35,505 nucleotides of DNA from assembly GCA_021790895.1 (NCBI GenBank), contig JAJYFM010000019.1, forward strand, positions 1-35,505, given 5' to 3'. Source of the stretch: a bacterium (GTDB taxonomy: Bacteria; Vulcanimicrobiota; Vulcanimicrobiia; Vulcanimicrobiales; Vulcanimicrobiaceae). Below, in pieces: positions 14,857-24,403 of this stretch. The translations under genes and the position numbers were made by a program. Under the pieces are notes generated by a model, which saw only the letters and a list, made by a program, of their open reading frames with translations, was not told where the DNA came from and ran no database searches. Positions within the stretch are counted from its first letter, which is position 1; every line of letters begins with the position of its first letter.

Positions 14857-16304
14857 AGACGCTGCGCGAGCTCTACGAACGGCTAGGTTCCGACGCGCAC
14901 CTGCGCGGTGACGGGGCGACGCAAATCTCCGGCATCGAAGTCGATTCACGCCGCGTCACCCCCGGTGCGCTCTTCGTCGCGGTGCGCGGTGCGCACGTGG
15001 ATGGGCACGCGTTTCTCGCCGATGCGATTGCACGCGGCGCCGCCGCTGTCGTTATCGAAGCGCGCGCGGAGATTCCCCCGCTCTCCGTTCCGACGGTGAC
15101 CGTGCATGATTCGTTGCAATCGCTCTCGCCGATCTCCGCCGCCTTCTTCGACGATCCGTCGCATTCGCTCTCGGTGATCGGCATCACCGGAACCAATGGG
15201 AAAACGACTTCGACGCGTATGCTCGCCGCAATTTGCGCCGCCGCAGAAATTCCATGCGGTGTTATCGGTACCGTCGGCGCGGAGTTCGGAACGAAAACCT
15301 GGACGCTGGCGAATACGACGCCGCTTCCGCATGAGCTCCACGCGTTGCTCGCCGCAATGCGTGACGACGGCGCGCGCGCCGTCGCCATCGAAGTCAGCTC
15401 GCACGCGCTCGCGCTCGGTCGTGTCGAAGATGTGCGTTTTACCGCTGCGGGACTCAGCAATATCACGCAGGATCATCTTGATTTTCATGGCAGCATCGAG
15501 GCCTATGCGGCAGCAAAGCACCGTCTCTTCGAACTCGCGCCGATCTGTGCATTCGGGCTCGACGACCGGTGGGGCGCGCAGTGGTTCGCCGAGTTTGCCG
15601 GTCAACGTCGCTGCATCGGCTACGCGCTTGAAGGCCCCGCGGAGATTCGTCCCGAGGACCTCCATTTAAGTCCGACCGGAGCGAGTTTTACGCTCGACGG
15701 CGTCGCCTTCGAGCAGCATCTTCCCGGGCGGTTTAACGTTGAAAATGCGCTGCTCGCGGTTGCGCTCGCTCGCTTGATCGGCGTCGAAACGAACGTCGCG
15801 GCGCGCGGAATTGCCTCGTTGCAAGGGGTCCCAGGGCGGATGCAACGCGTCGTCGGCGGCGATATCAACGTCATCGTCGATTACGCGCATACCCCCAACG
15901 CGCTTGAAAACGCGCTGCTTGCCCTGCGCGAGAACCTGCAGGGACGACTGGTGCTCGTCTTCGGCTGCGGCGGTGACCGCGATCGCAGCAAACGACGCGC
16001 GATGGGCGAGGTTGCCGCGCGTCTTGCCGACCAAGTCTATCTCACCAACGATAATCCGCGTAGCGAAGAACCGCAGGCGATCGTCGAAGAGATCGTTGCC
16101 GGAATGCCGCACCCGCCGGCCGCGATCGAACTCGACCGTCGCCGTGCCATCGAACGCGCGGTTCTCCACGCTGCCGCCGGGGATACGGTGCTCGTCGCTG
16201 GAAAAGGACACGAGAACTATCAAGTCGTCGGCGACCGGGTGCTTCCCTTCGACGACGTCGCCACGGCGGCCGATGCCTTGGCGCGAAGGAGGGTCGGCGC
16301 GTGA
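14853..16304 (+). CDS. murE: UDP-MurNAc-L-Ala-D-Glu:meso-diaminopimelate ligase MurE
   Basis: The 483-residue product adds the third amino acid to the peptidoglycan precursor. The ATP-binding loop is GTNGKTTS near residue 112, the lysine expected to be carbamylated is in 'YAAAKHRLFE' near 220, and the substrate-specificity motif DNPRSEEP lies near 400. DNPR is the form found in meso-diaminopimelate-adding enzymes, so the cell wall probably has that residue and not L-lysine. The N-terminal domain binds the UDP end. The start codon overlaps the ftsI stop (ATGA), and the stop overlaps murF (GTGA). Confidence 0.97.
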   Translation: MKTLRELYERLGSDAHLRGDGATQISGIEVDSRRVTPGALFVAVRGAHVDGHAFLADAIARGAAAVVIEARAEIPPLSVPTVTVHDSLQSLSPISAAFFDDPSHSLSVIGITGTNGKTTSTRMLAAICAAAEIPCGVIGTVGAEFGTKTWTLANTTPLPHELHALLAAMRDDGARAVAIEVSSHALALGRVEDVRFTAAGLSNITQDHLDFHGSIEAYAAAKHRLFELAPICAFGLDDRWGAQWFAEFAGQRRCIGYALEGPAEIRPEDLHLSPTGASFTLDGVAFEQHLPGRFNVENALLAVALARLIGVETNVAARGIASLQGVPGRMQRVVGGDINVIVDYAHTPNALENALLALRENLQGRLVLVFGCGGDRDRSKRRAMGEVAARLADQVYLTNDNPRSEEPQAIVEEIVAGMPHPPAAIELDRRRAIERAVLHAAAGDTVLVAGKGHENYQVVGDRVLPFDDVATAADALARRRVGA

Positions 16305-17695
16305 GGCGCTTCACAATCGAGGAGATCGTACGCGCGACCGCGGCGCATCGCGTTCATAACGACGCGACGCTCGCTCCGATGCGCATCATTACCGATACGC
16401 GCAGTGTAGAAGCCGGTGATGCCTTTCTTGCGCTCCACGGCGAACGATTCGACGGCCACGACTTCGTCGCCGAGGCATTCGCCAAGGGAGCTGCGCTTGC
16501 CATCGTCGACCGGGTGGTTGTCTCGATGGCGGATCGCCCGATCGTTGAAGTTAGCGACACCCTACTGGCCTATATGGCGCTGGCGAGTGCTGCTCGTGCG
16601 CGATTTGACGGGCACGTTATCGCGATCACCGGTAGCAGCGGCAAGACGACGACGAAGCACCTTCTCTCGCAGTTACTTCGTGCGCGATATGGTAGTCGAT
16701 TGCACGTAACGAACGCAAATGAAAATAACGAAATCGGCGTCAGCAAACTGTTGCTTGAATCGCACGACGAACACGATGTCATCGTCGTCGAGATGGGGGC
16801 GCGAAAATATCGCGATATCCACCCGCTTGTGGAGATCGCGCAGCCGCACTTTGGGCTGCTCACCAACGTGGGCGAGGCGCACTTAGAGATCGTCGGCTCG
16901 CGCGAGCGACTCGCCGAGACGAAGTGGGGGCTTTTTTCGACCGGTGCATCGCCGTTGCTCAATGCACGCGATCGAGTCTCGCAACACCGCGCCGCAACCC
17001 TAGGGCAGATCCCCCACTGGTACGACGCTATGGACGAGGACCGCGACGATATCGTGCGCGCGCCGTTTACCGCGCTCCTTCGCGACGAAATCGTTCTGCA
17101 TCGCGAACTCAATGGTCGCCCGCGCCGCGCGCGCACCGAAATTTTTCTGCCCGGACACCATAATCGCGTAAATGCTGCCGGAGCTGCAGCCGCGGCAATC
17201 GAGCTCGGCTTCCGACTCGACGAAATCGCAGAACTTATGCCGACGCTTACACTGCCCGAAGGGCGCTACCAACGTCACGAAATCCCCGATTTCATCACCA
17301 TCGTGTATGATGCGTATAATGCCAATGCAAGTTCAATGCGCGCGGCGATCGACGCATTTGGAAACGAAAATGGCGCGCGTCACATCGCCGTGCTTTCGAG
17401 CATGGCTGAACTCGGCGACGAATCCGAACGCCTTCACGAACTTGTCGGTGAACATTTGCAGCCCGGAAAAATCGACGAAGTTCTCGTCGGCGGTGAATTT
17501 GCAGAAGCATTGGAGCGCGGCGCGCTGCGCGCCGGATTTTCACGCGACCGAGTCTGGCGCTTCGATGATAATCATGCCGCAGCGTTGTGGTTACTCGAGC
17601 GAACGAAGAGCGGCGATATCGTCTTATTGAAGGGCTCGCGGCGCTATCACATGGAAGAAATTCTCGAAGAGGTTCTGACGGCGTGCGGAGTTTAG
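16301..17695 (+). CDS. murF: UDP-MurNAc-tripeptide:D-Ala-D-Ala ligase MurF
   Basis: The 464-residue product attaches D-Ala-D-Ala, made by Ddl encoded later in this cluster, to the tripeptide. It has the ATP loop GSSGKTTTK near residue 111, 'NANENNEIGV', 'VVEMGARKYRDI' and 'DAYNANASSMRAAI', all typical of MurF. The length is normal. It starts with GTG in a GTGA overlap with murE. The last 13 bases overlap the next gene, whose product is CofE-like. Confidence 0.96.
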   Translation: MRRFTIEEIVRATAAHRVHNDATLAPMRIITDTRSVEAGDAFLALHGERFDGHDFVAEAFAKGAALAIVDRVVVSMADRPIVEVSDTLLAYMALASAARARFDGHVIAITGSSGKTTTKHLLSQLLRARYGSRLHVTNANENNEIGVSKLLLESHDEHDVIVVEMGARKYRDIHPLVEIAQPHFGLLTNVGEAHLEIVGSRERLAETKWGLFSTGASPLLNARDRVSQHRAATLGQIPHWYDAMDEDRDDIVRAPFTALLRDEIVLHRELNGRPRRARTEIFLPGHHNRVNAAGAAAAAIELGFRLDEIAELMPTLTLPEGRYQRHEIPDFITIVYDAYNANASSMRAAIDAFGNENGARHIAVLSSMAELGDESERLHELVGEHLQPGKIDEVLVGGEFAEALERGALRAGFSRDRVWRFDDNHAAALWLLERTKSGDIVLLKGSRRYHMEEILEEVLTACGV

Positions 17696-18393
17696 CGGTC
17701 ACCAACGAAGCGCTTCCTACCGGGATCGTGGCGATTCCGGTGCGGACGCGTTTGCTCGCAAAAGGCGACGATCTCGTCGCCGTCGTTCGCGATGCCGTGC
17801 GCGGAATTGCCGCACCGGGTGACGTCATCGCCGTCTCGGAAACGGCCGTAGCCATCGCGCAGGGAGCTTTCGTCGCTGCCGAAGCGATTCGCCCGTCGAA
17901 GCTTGCCTTCGCGCTTGCGCGCCGCGCGCACCCTCTCGCAACGGTGAACCAACCGGAATCCATGCAATTAGTCATCGACGATGTCGGCGTTCCACGCGTG
18001 CTGCTGGCGGTCGGCGCGCAGATACTTGGATTGCTCGTTGGGAAGCGCGGCCGTTTTTACGAGATGCTTGGAGATGCCATTACTGCGATCGATGGATATA
18101 CGGGAACGATGCCGCCCTACGAGCGCGCGATCGTACTCGCGCCACGCGAGCCCGATGCCGTCGCGGCGCAGATCTCCGCAGCGTTGCACTGTGGCTGCGC
18201 GATTGTCGACGTGAACGATTTGCATCGCGCGAAGGTGCTCGGTTCATCGGCAGGCCTCGCAATCGACACGACGGCAACGGCATTACTGGAGAACCCGCAC
18301 GGCAATGGCGACGAACAAACGCCGATCGTGGTGTTGAAGTGGCGCGGTCTCGGAGCAAATCCCTTTTATCGCCAGGAAGCTGCGGCATGCTGA
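17683..18393 (+). CDS. CofE-like (F420-0:gamma-glutamyl ligase family) protein inside the dcw cluster
   Basis: The 236-residue product resembles the ligase domain of CofE, which adds L-glutamate to coenzyme F420-0 using GTP. The blocks seen are a 'GIVAIPVRTRLLAKGDDL' start, 'PGDVIAVSETAVAIAQGAF' and 'YERAIVLAPREPD'. It is similar in length to stand-alone CofE proteins. No other F420 gene is visible here. It lies between murF and mraY, overlapping them by 13 and 7 bases, so it must be co-expressed with cell-wall synthesis genes. It could be an amide or glutamate ligase modifying a peptidoglycan precursor; that is inference. The GTG at 17683 is preferred, since the longer frame from 17587 would read through murF. 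Confidence 0.65.
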   Translation: MRSLAVTNEALPTGIVAIPVRTRLLAKGDDLVAVVRDAVRGIAAPGDVIAVSETAVAIAQGAFVAAEAIRPSKLAFALARRAHPLATVNQPESMQLVIDDVGVPRVLLAVGAQILGLLVGKRGRFYEMLGDAITAIDGYTGTMPPYERAIVLAPREPDAVAAQISAALHCGCAIVDVNDLHRAKVLGSSAGLAIDTTATALLENPHGNGDEQTPIVVLKWRGLGANPFYRQEAAAC

Positions 18394-19385
18394 TCTGGTT
18401 TTCGACGCCGCTGCATGGGCTCGATCTCGCGCGGAGCGCTATCCAGCCGACGATCGTTGGTTTCGTCCTTGCGGCGATTGCCGGAGCGGTCGCCTTGCCG
18501 TTGCTGCGTCGGCTCAAAGTTCGGCAAAACGTTTACGAAGATGCACCGGCGAGCCACCAAGTGAAGGCGGGTACGCCGACGATGGGCGGAATCGTTTTTG
18601 CCGTCGCCGTGCTGCCGCTCGCGCTCGACCTTCAGGTGCCGATGATCGGCGAATTTCTTATTCTCGTTCTTGGCTGCGCGGCGATCGGTGCGATCGACGA
18701 TTTACTCGGAATATTTCGCGGCAAGAATGCCGGCCTGAAAGCGCGCACGAAATTGCTGCTCACCGCCGTCATTGCGCTGCTCTTTCTCACGCGACTCGAT
18801 AGCTCGTACGCCGAGTTTCCGCGACAGACGCTGCTTGCCGTCGGCACCTGGCATCTTACGGTGCCATATATCTGGTGGTTGCTGCTGGGCACGCTTGCGG
18901 TAACCGGAACGATTCACGCCGTCAATCTTACTGATGGCCTCGACGGGTTGGCCGCCGGCTCGATGGTCGCGCCGCTCGCGGCGTTCGCTGCATTAGGCTT
19001 CGCGCACGTGCTTCCGCAACCGGCGATGGTTGCGCTCTTGGGATTGGGTGCGTGCCTTGCGTTCCTCATCTACAATCGACATCCGGCGAAAATGTTCATG
19101 GGCGATACGGGTTCGCTTGCGCTCGGGGCGCTGCTCGCCGGCGTCGCGATCGCCGAAGGCGAGATGCTCTTGCTGCTGCTCGTGGGCGGTATTTTTGCCG
19201 CCGAGGCGCTCTCGGTCATCGTGCAAGTAAGTTATTTCAAGGCAACGCGTGGGAAGCGTATCTTCCGTATGAGTCCGTTGCACCACCATTTTGAACTCGG
19301 CGGCATGAACGAACTCGAAGTGACGATGCGTTTTTGGGGCATTTCGTCGGTACTCTCGGCCCTTGGCTGGTGGATCGCAAAGTGA
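18387..19385 (+). CDS. mraY: Phospho-MurNAc-pentapeptide transferase MraY
   Basis: This integral membrane enzyme transfers phospho-MurNAc-pentapeptide to undecaprenyl phosphate, making lipid I. The 332-residue product has about ten hydrophobic segments. The conserved acidic motifs are 'AIDDLLGIF' near residue 103, 'NLTDGLDGLAAG' near 183 and 'MGDTGSLALG' near 239, and the cytoplasmic histidine motif is 'SPLHHHFEL' near 295. I chose the ATG at 18387, which overlaps the end of the previous gene and has AGGAAG upstream. The longer frame from 18339 adds only non-homologous residues. Its stop overlaps murD (GTGA). Confidence 0.97.
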   Translation: MLIWFSTPLHGLDLARSAIQPTIVGFVLAAIAGAVALPLLRRLKVRQNVYEDAPASHQVKAGTPTMGGIVFAVAVLPLALDLQVPMIGEFLILVLGCAAIGAIDDLLGIFRGKNAGLKARTKLLLTAVIALLFLTRLDSSYAEFPRQTLLAVGTWHLTVPYIWWLLLGTLAVTGTIHAVNLTDGLDGLAAGSMVAPLAAFAALGFAHVLPQPAMVALLGLGACLAFLIYNRHPAKMFMGDTGSLALGALLAGVAIAEGEMLLLLLVGGIFAAEALSVIVQVSYFKATRGKRIFRMSPLHHHFELGGMNELEVTMRFWGISSVLSALGWWIAK

Positions 19386-20737
19386 GCGAAGTCGGCGAAC
19401 GCGCTCTGGTTATCGGTCTTGGGAAGAGCGGCCTTGCTGTGTGCGAAGTGCTGCGCGAACGGGGTTGGGAGGTACTTGCTACCGATGAATATCCCGAGCG
19501 TTCTGCCAATGCAATAGCGTACGTTGCGTCGCTCGGCGTCGAATTTGTCCCGACGGAAAGATTGCACAAAGCACTGCTTGGGAGCGAGGTTGCCGTGCTC
19601 TCTCCGGGGATCCCGCATAGTGCGCAGCCAGTCGCAATCGCCTGGGCGATGGGCTGCACGGTGATCGGCGAGGCCGAACTCGCCTGGCGCTTCGCAACTG
19701 CGCCGATTCTTGCCGTCACCGGAACGAAAGGCAAATCGACGACCAGTTCCTTGCTCGCGCACCTCTTGCGAGCCGCCGGAAAAAAGACGGCGCTCGGGGG
19801 GAATATCGGCGATCCCCTCATCCGCGAAATTCTTCCGGAGGGGCTCGATGCGATCGTTGCCGAGCTCTCCTCGTTTCAACTCGAAAGTATCAATCGTTTC
19901 CGCGCTCGCGTGGCCGTGCTGCTGAATATTTCTCCCGACCATCTCGATCGTTACGGATCGATGGACGAATATGCGTCGGCAAAATATCGGATCGTCGAAA
20001 ATTCGCAAGCCGAAGATACTTTAGTAGCCAATCGTGACGACGACCGCGTCTGGTGCTTTGCGAAAAACTGCGCGGCAAAGATCGCAGTGATTGATTATTC
20101 CCTCGTCGATCCGTCAGCGCGCATCGCTACGATCGATGACAAAATCGTCGATACGCGGGCCGGTAAGGAGCTCGCGGCACTCAGCGACGTGCCGTTACTC
20201 GGACGCCACAATCTCGCCAATACGATGGCTGCGCTCGGCGCGGCGCTTGCGTTCGGCGTCGATCCGCAGCACTTCCCCGCTGCGCTGCGCAGTTTTACCG
20301 GCATGGCTCACCGTTTGCAACTCGTGGCGGAGATCGGTGGGGTTCGCTACGTTGACGATTCGAAGGCGACCAATCCCGAAGCGGCGATCGCCGCGCTTGA
20401 AAGCTTCACGCAGCCGATCGTTGCGATCGTCGGTGGCCGCGCAAAAGGGACCGAGTTCGGCTCTCTCGGCGATGCGCTGGCGAAGCACGCGCGCGCTGTG
20501 TTGACGATCGGTGAGGCGGCAGAGGAGCTTCGGAGTGCGATTGCAGAGCGCGTTCCGAACGAGCGTCCCGCGACGATGGCCGAAGCGGTTGCTCGCGCGA
20601 GCGAACTCGCCCACGAGGGGGATGTCGTCCTGCTATCGCCCGCGTGCGCCTCCTTCGATATGTTTCGCTCGGCCGAACATCGCGGCGATGAGTTTGCAGC
20701 TGCGGTTCGCGCGCTCTCCGGAGGCAACCGTGCGTAA
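19382..20737 (+). CDS. murD: UDP-MurNAc-L-Ala:D-glutamate ligase MurD
   Basis: The 451-residue product adds D-glutamate as the second residue of the stem peptide. It begins with a dinucleotide-like fold, 'ALVIGLGKSGLAV'. The ATP loop is GTKGKSTTS near residue 116, followed by 'GGNIGDPLI' and 'ISPDHLDRYGSMDEY', which are family hallmarks. The C-terminal domain has 'VDDSKATNPEAAIAAL'. The GTG start at 19382 overlaps the mraY stop and is clearly better than the longer frame from 19334, which lies within mraY. Its 3' end overlaps ftsW by 8 bases. Confidence 0.97.
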   Translation: MSEVGERALVIGLGKSGLAVCEVLRERGWEVLATDEYPERSANAIAYVASLGVEFVPTERLHKALLGSEVAVLSPGIPHSAQPVAIAWAMGCTVIGEAELAWRFATAPILAVTGTKGKSTTSSLLAHLLRAAGKKTALGGNIGDPLIREILPEGLDAIVAELSSFQLESINRFRARVAVLLNISPDHLDRYGSMDEYASAKYRIVENSQAEDTLVANRDDDRVWCFAKNCAAKIAVIDYSLVDPSARIATIDDKIVDTRAGKELAALSDVPLLGRHNLANTMAALGAALAFGVDPQHFPAALRSFTGMAHRLQLVAEIGGVRYVDDSKATNPEAAIAALESFTQPIVAIVGGRAKGTEFGSLGDALAKHARAVLTIGEAAEELRSAIAERVPNERPATMAEAVARASELAHEGDVVLLSPACASFDMFRSAEHRGDEFAAAVRALSGGNRA

Positions 20738-21902
20738 CGCCGCGCGCGTAGCGCCGCCGCCGCGTCTCTCGCGAAAACCGGAACGCCGCGTTCCCCGCGC
20801 GTACGAAAGCGCTCCACCGGATGCGATATTGTTTATTAGCGTTGCCTGCCTGGTCGCCATTGGAATGGTGATGGTCTTTTCGGCATCGAGCACGACGGCG
20901 TACGCCGTGCATCACGACGTCGCGTATTTCTTCAAGCGACAGTTAATGTGGCTGGGCGTGGGTTTGGTTGCCGCCTGGACCGCTTTTCGGATCGATTACA
21001 CGAAATTGCGTCGATACGCCCCGTTCTTTTTTATTCTAACGACGCTTGCACTTTTTGCGGTGCTCGTACCGCATCTCGGCGCAAGCGTGAACGGTTCGCG
21101 CCGTTGGTTAGGGTTCTCTTCCTTGAGTATTCAACCATCGGAATTTGCCAAGTTGACATTAGTGCTCTTCCTCGCGGTACGGCTGGCGGATATGGGAGAA
21201 CGCATTCTCTCATTCGTACACGGTACCGTACCGATGCTCATTGTAACGTTCGTGGTTGCGCTGCTCATTCAACGAGAACCCGATATGGGCACGGCAAGCA
21301 TTATCGTTGCCATCGGTATCGTGATGCTCTTCGTCGCCGGAGCGCGAATCCCGCATTTGCTCGGTGGGCTTGCATTTACGATTCCCGCCATCGCCTATTC
21401 GATTTTTGCGCACTCGTATCAGCGCGAACGAATTCTTGCGTTCTTAAACCCCTGGAAAGATCCGTTGAATTACGGCTTCCACATCGTGCAATCGCTCTAC
21501 GCATTGGGCTCGGGCGGCTGGTGGGGCGTCGGGCTAGGGGCCTCGCGCGAAAAGTTTTTCTATCTTCCGGAGCAGTACACCGATTTTATCTTTTCAATCG
21601 TCGGTGAAGAACTGGGATTGATCGGCACGCTCACGGTCGTCGCCCTCTTTATCGTCTTTGCCACTCGCGCGGTGAAGATCGCGATGCGCGCCGAAGACCG
21701 CTTCGGCTACTTTCTCGCCCTGGGCTGCACCGCGCTCATCGTCGTACAAGCCTTCATCAATATCGGCGTGGTCACATCATCGTGGCCGGTGACCGGCGTT
21801 CCGCTGCCCTTCATCTCCTTCGGCGGCAGCGCATTAGTCGTCGATCTCGTCGCAGTCGCATTGATCGCCAACGTCGGGCGCCGTCGCCGCATAGGAAGTT
21901 AG
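20730..21902 (+). CDS. ftsW: Septal peptidoglycan polymerase FtsW
   Basis: FtsW is the SEDS-family glycosyltransferase that polymerises lipid II at the septum together with FtsI. The 390-residue product has a basic N-terminal tail (about 30 residues) and then about ten membrane segments. Family motifs seen are 'VMVFSASSTTAYAV', 'NGSRRWLGFSSLSIQPSEFA', 'REPDMGTASI' and 'PFISFGGSALV'. The start is the GTG at 20730 with GGAGG five bases upstream. The much earlier in-frame start at 20511 lies inside murD and would add a spurious Arg-rich leader. It lies next to murG, as in most dcw clusters. Confidence 0.95.
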   Translation: MRNAARVAPPPRLSRKPERRVPRAYESAPPDAILFISVACLVAIGMVMVFSASSTTAYAVHHDVAYFFKRQLMWLGVGLVAAWTAFRIDYTKLRRYAPFFFILTTLALFAVLVPHLGASVNGSRRWLGFSSLSIQPSEFAKLTLVLFLAVRLADMGERILSFVHGTVPMLIVTFVVALLIQREPDMGTASIIVAIGIVMLFVAGARIPHLLGGLAFTIPAIAYSIFAHSYQRERILAFLNPWKDPLNYGFHIVQSLYALGSGGWWGVGLGASREKFFYLPEQYTDFIFSIVGEELGLIGTLTVVALFIVFATRAVKIAMRAEDRFGYFLALGCTALIVVQAFINIGVVTSSWPVTGVPLPFISFGGSALVVDLVAVALIANVGRRRRIGS

Positions 21903-21905
21903 CGC

Positions 21906-23024
21906 ATGCGCATCCTCTTCGCCGGAGGAGGCACGGGCGGACATCTCTATCCGGCGATCGCGATCGCCGACGCGCTGCGAGAACGCGACGGATCCGCTGC
22001 GCGCATCTCCTTCGTCGGCACCGCCGACCGACTCGAAGCGCGCCTGGTTCCGCAAGCGGGCTACCACCTCCATCGTATTACCGCGCAGCCGCTGCGCCGC
22101 GAGCAGCTCTTCGCGCTGCTCGGAACGAGCATCGCCAACGGGTGGGGCGTCCTTCAAGCGCTCGGCGTGCTGCTGCGCGAACGTCCGGAGATGATCGTCG
22201 CGACCGGCGGCTACGTCTGCTTTCCACTCGTCGTTGCGGCTCGGGGGCTGCGAGCGCTCGCGCTCTCGCGGACGAAAATCGCGTTGCTGGAGCCCAACGC
22301 GCACCCAGGGCTCACCAATCGTCTGCTCGCGCCGTTCGTCGACGAGGTCTGGGGAGCGTTGCCGCAGGGAGATCCGCGCTTCGGCAGTCGGTACCTCTGC
22401 ACCGGGGTGCCGATTCGCGCTGCGCTGCGCGCATTGCCGCCGCGTGCCGAGGCGATCGAGCGGCTCGGCCTCGACCCGCAACGCCGCACGCTTCTGGCGA
22501 TGGGGGGCAGCCAGGGCGCGCGTTCGCTCAACGATGCGCTCGTCGGCGCGATCGTGGAGGGAGGCCTCCCGGCGGGTTGGCAGGTGCTGCACCTGACCGG
22601 CGAGCGCGAGTACGAGCGCGTGCGTTCGCGGCTCCCGGGAACGCAGGGCGGCGGCATCCGTCCCTACCTCGACGATCCCGCCGATGCGTTCGCCGCTGCC
22701 GACCTGGTGCTCGCCCGCGCGGGTGCCTCGACGCTCGCCGAGCTGATTGCGCTCGGGCTCCCGGCGATATTGGTGCCCTACCCTCACGCCGCCGAGGATC
22801 ATCAAAGCGCGAATGCTCGCGCGCTCGAGGAGGCCGGTGCCGCCGTCGCAATCGCCGACGAACGGCTCGACGCCGAATCGCTCGGCGCTCTCCTGGCGAA
22901 GCTCTGCGAACCTGCAGCCCTGGCGCAGCTACGCGCTGCAATTGCGACTTTTCGCACCCCCGACCCGACGGCGGTGATTCTTGCACGGATAGCGGCGCTC
23001 GTGGGGCGAAATACCCCAACGTGA
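21906..23024 (+). CDS. murG: Lipid II synthase MurG (GlcNAc transferase)
   Basis: This membrane-associated GT-B enzyme transfers GlcNAc from UDP-GlcNAc to lipid I. The 372-residue product has the N-terminal loop 'FAGGGTGGHLYPAIAIADAL', the second glycine-rich loop 'LAMGGSQGARSLNDAL' near residue 200, and the UDP-GlcNAc-binding block 'ADLVLARAGASTLAELIALG' near 265. The last is followed by 'PAILVPYPHAAEDHQSANA', where the histidine and glutamine contact the nucleotide sugar. The ATG has AGGAAG seven bases upstream, just after the ftsW stop. The end overlaps murC by GTGA. The length is normal. Confidence 0.97.
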   Translation: MRILFAGGGTGGHLYPAIAIADALRERDGSAARISFVGTADRLEARLVPQAGYHLHRITAQPLRREQLFALLGTSIANGWGVLQALGVLLRERPEMIVATGGYVCFPLVVAARGLRALALSRTKIALLEPNAHPGLTNRLLAPFVDEVWGALPQGDPRFGSRYLCTGVPIRAALRALPPRAEAIERLGLDPQRRTLLAMGGSQGARSLNDALVGAIVEGGLPAGWQVLHLTGEREYERVRSRLPGTQGGGIRPYLDDPADAFAAADLVLARAGASTLAELIALGLPAILVPYPHAAEDHQSANARALEEAGAAVAIADERLDAESLGALLAKLCEPAALAQLRAAIATFRTPDPTAVILARIAALVGRNTPT

Positions 23025-24403
23025 CCCGCAGCGTGCGCCGACACTTTATCGGCATTGGTGGAATAGGAATGAGCGCGCTCGCGCGCATTCTGCTTGCGCG
23101 CGGCGAAAGCGTCGCCGGTTCCGATGTCAACGATAGCGATTTGCTTGAAGAACTCCGCGCGGAGGGTGCGCGCGTGTACGTCGGGCACGATGCCGCGTTT
23201 CTGGGTGATGCGGAAGAAGTTATCGTAAGTTCGGCGATCGATCGCGATAATGCCGAATTTTGCGAAGCGCGTCGTCGGAAGCTTCCTGTGGTGCATCGCG
23301 GAGAACTGCTCGCTCGCCTCTCGGATGGTCGCGACGGCATCGCCATTTGCGGAACGCATGGGAAAACGACGACGACGGCGATGCTCCATGCGATTTTACG
23401 CGCCGCCGACATCGACGCAGGGTTGGTTCTCGGCGGCATCGATCCGCAATTGGGGCGCAACGCCGTCGATGGAACGTCGCCGTGGTTTGTCTGTGAAGCC
23501 GACGAATCCGACGGATCGTTTGCATTACTGCAGCCGCGTATCGCCGCGGTGAACAATATCGAAAACGATCATCTCAACTCCGACGATGAATTGCCGCGCC
23601 TCATCGACGCCTTCGGTGAATTTCTCGGGCGCTTGCCGGCCGATGGGGCGGCGATCATCGGAATCGATAACGCCAATTCGGCCTCGCTTGCAGCGTTGCC
23701 GCGCGCGGCCCACACGGTGACGTTCGGTACGAGCGCGCTCGCCGATGTCACCGCTGCAAATGTGGTCTTCGCAGGCTTGAGCACGCAGTTCGATCTCGTC
23801 GTTGACGGCGAACGGCGCGGTACCGTCACGCTCAACGTTCCTGGAACGATCAATATGCTCAACGCACTCGCGGCGATTGCCGTCGCTGGCGAGGTGGGCG
23901 TACCGTTCTCCGCGGTCGTCGCCGGCTTGCGGGATTTTCGCGGCGTCCGTCGCCGCTTCGATATTCTTGCGCGCGGACAGCGCCTCACGGTCGTCGACGA
24001 CTACGCGCATCACCCAACGGCGGTTCGAGCGACGATCGCGGCGGCGCGCAACTATCATTCAGGGCCGCTCGTTGTCGCATTTCAGCCGCATCGCTATTCG
24101 CGTACCGGCTATCTTGCACGTGAATTCGCCGACGCGCTGCGCGGCGCCGACCGCGTCTACCTCGCGCCGATCTATGCCGCATCCGAAGCGCCGATCCCCG
24201 GCATCAGCGAACGCTCGATCGGCGAACGACTCAGCGAAAGCGGTGTCGATGTTCGCTACGTCGCGCGCGTCGAGGAACTCGTCGAACGCATCGAGGAAGA
24301 ATCGCTGCCTGGAACACTTGTCTTAATGTTGGGCGCGGGCTCGATCACGCGCAGCGCTGCGCGGCTTGCCGCGCGTGCGATGCCGGCGGCTGCATTGCGG
24401 TGA
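23021..24403 (+). CDS. murC: UDP-MurNAc:L-alanine ligase MurC
   Basis: MurC adds L-alanine, the first residue of the stem peptide. The 460-residue product begins VTRSVRRHFIGIGGIGMSAL with the N-terminal nucleotide fold. The ATP loop is GTHGKTTTT near residue 111, followed by 'CEADESDGSFALL', 'NIENDHLN' and 'VDDYAHHPTAV', all diagnostic of MurC. The GTG start at 23021 forms GTGA with the murG stop. The same frame is open back to 21782, but that leader is an Arg-rich shadow of murG. The stop overlaps murB (GTGA). Confidence 0.97.
   Translation: MTRSVRRHFIGIGGIGMSALARILLARGESVAGSDVNDSDLLEELRAEGARVYVGHDAAFLGDAEEVIVSSAIDRDNAEFCEARRRKLPVVHRGELLARLSDGRDGIAICGTHGKTTTTAMLHAILRAADIDAGLVLGGIDPQLGRNAVDGTSPWFVCEADESDGSFALLQPRIAAVNNIENDHLNSDDELPRLIDAFGEFLGRLPADGAAIIGIDNANSASLAALPRAAHTVTFGTSALADVTAANVVFAGLSTQFDLVVDGERRGTVTLNVPGTINMLNALAAIAVAGEVGVPFSAVVAGLRDFRGVRRRFDILARGQRLTVVDDYAHHPTAVRATIAAARNYHSGPLVVAFQPHRYSRTGYLAREFADALRGADRVYLAPIYAASEAPIPGISERSIGERLSESGVDVRYVARVEELVERIEEESLPGTLVLMLGAGSITRSAARLAARAMPAAALR

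Noticed and set aside
21782-23020. Long N-terminal extension of murC
   Set aside because: The extension overlaps all of murG in another frame and is Arg/Ala-rich; the GTG at 23021 gives a normal MurC.
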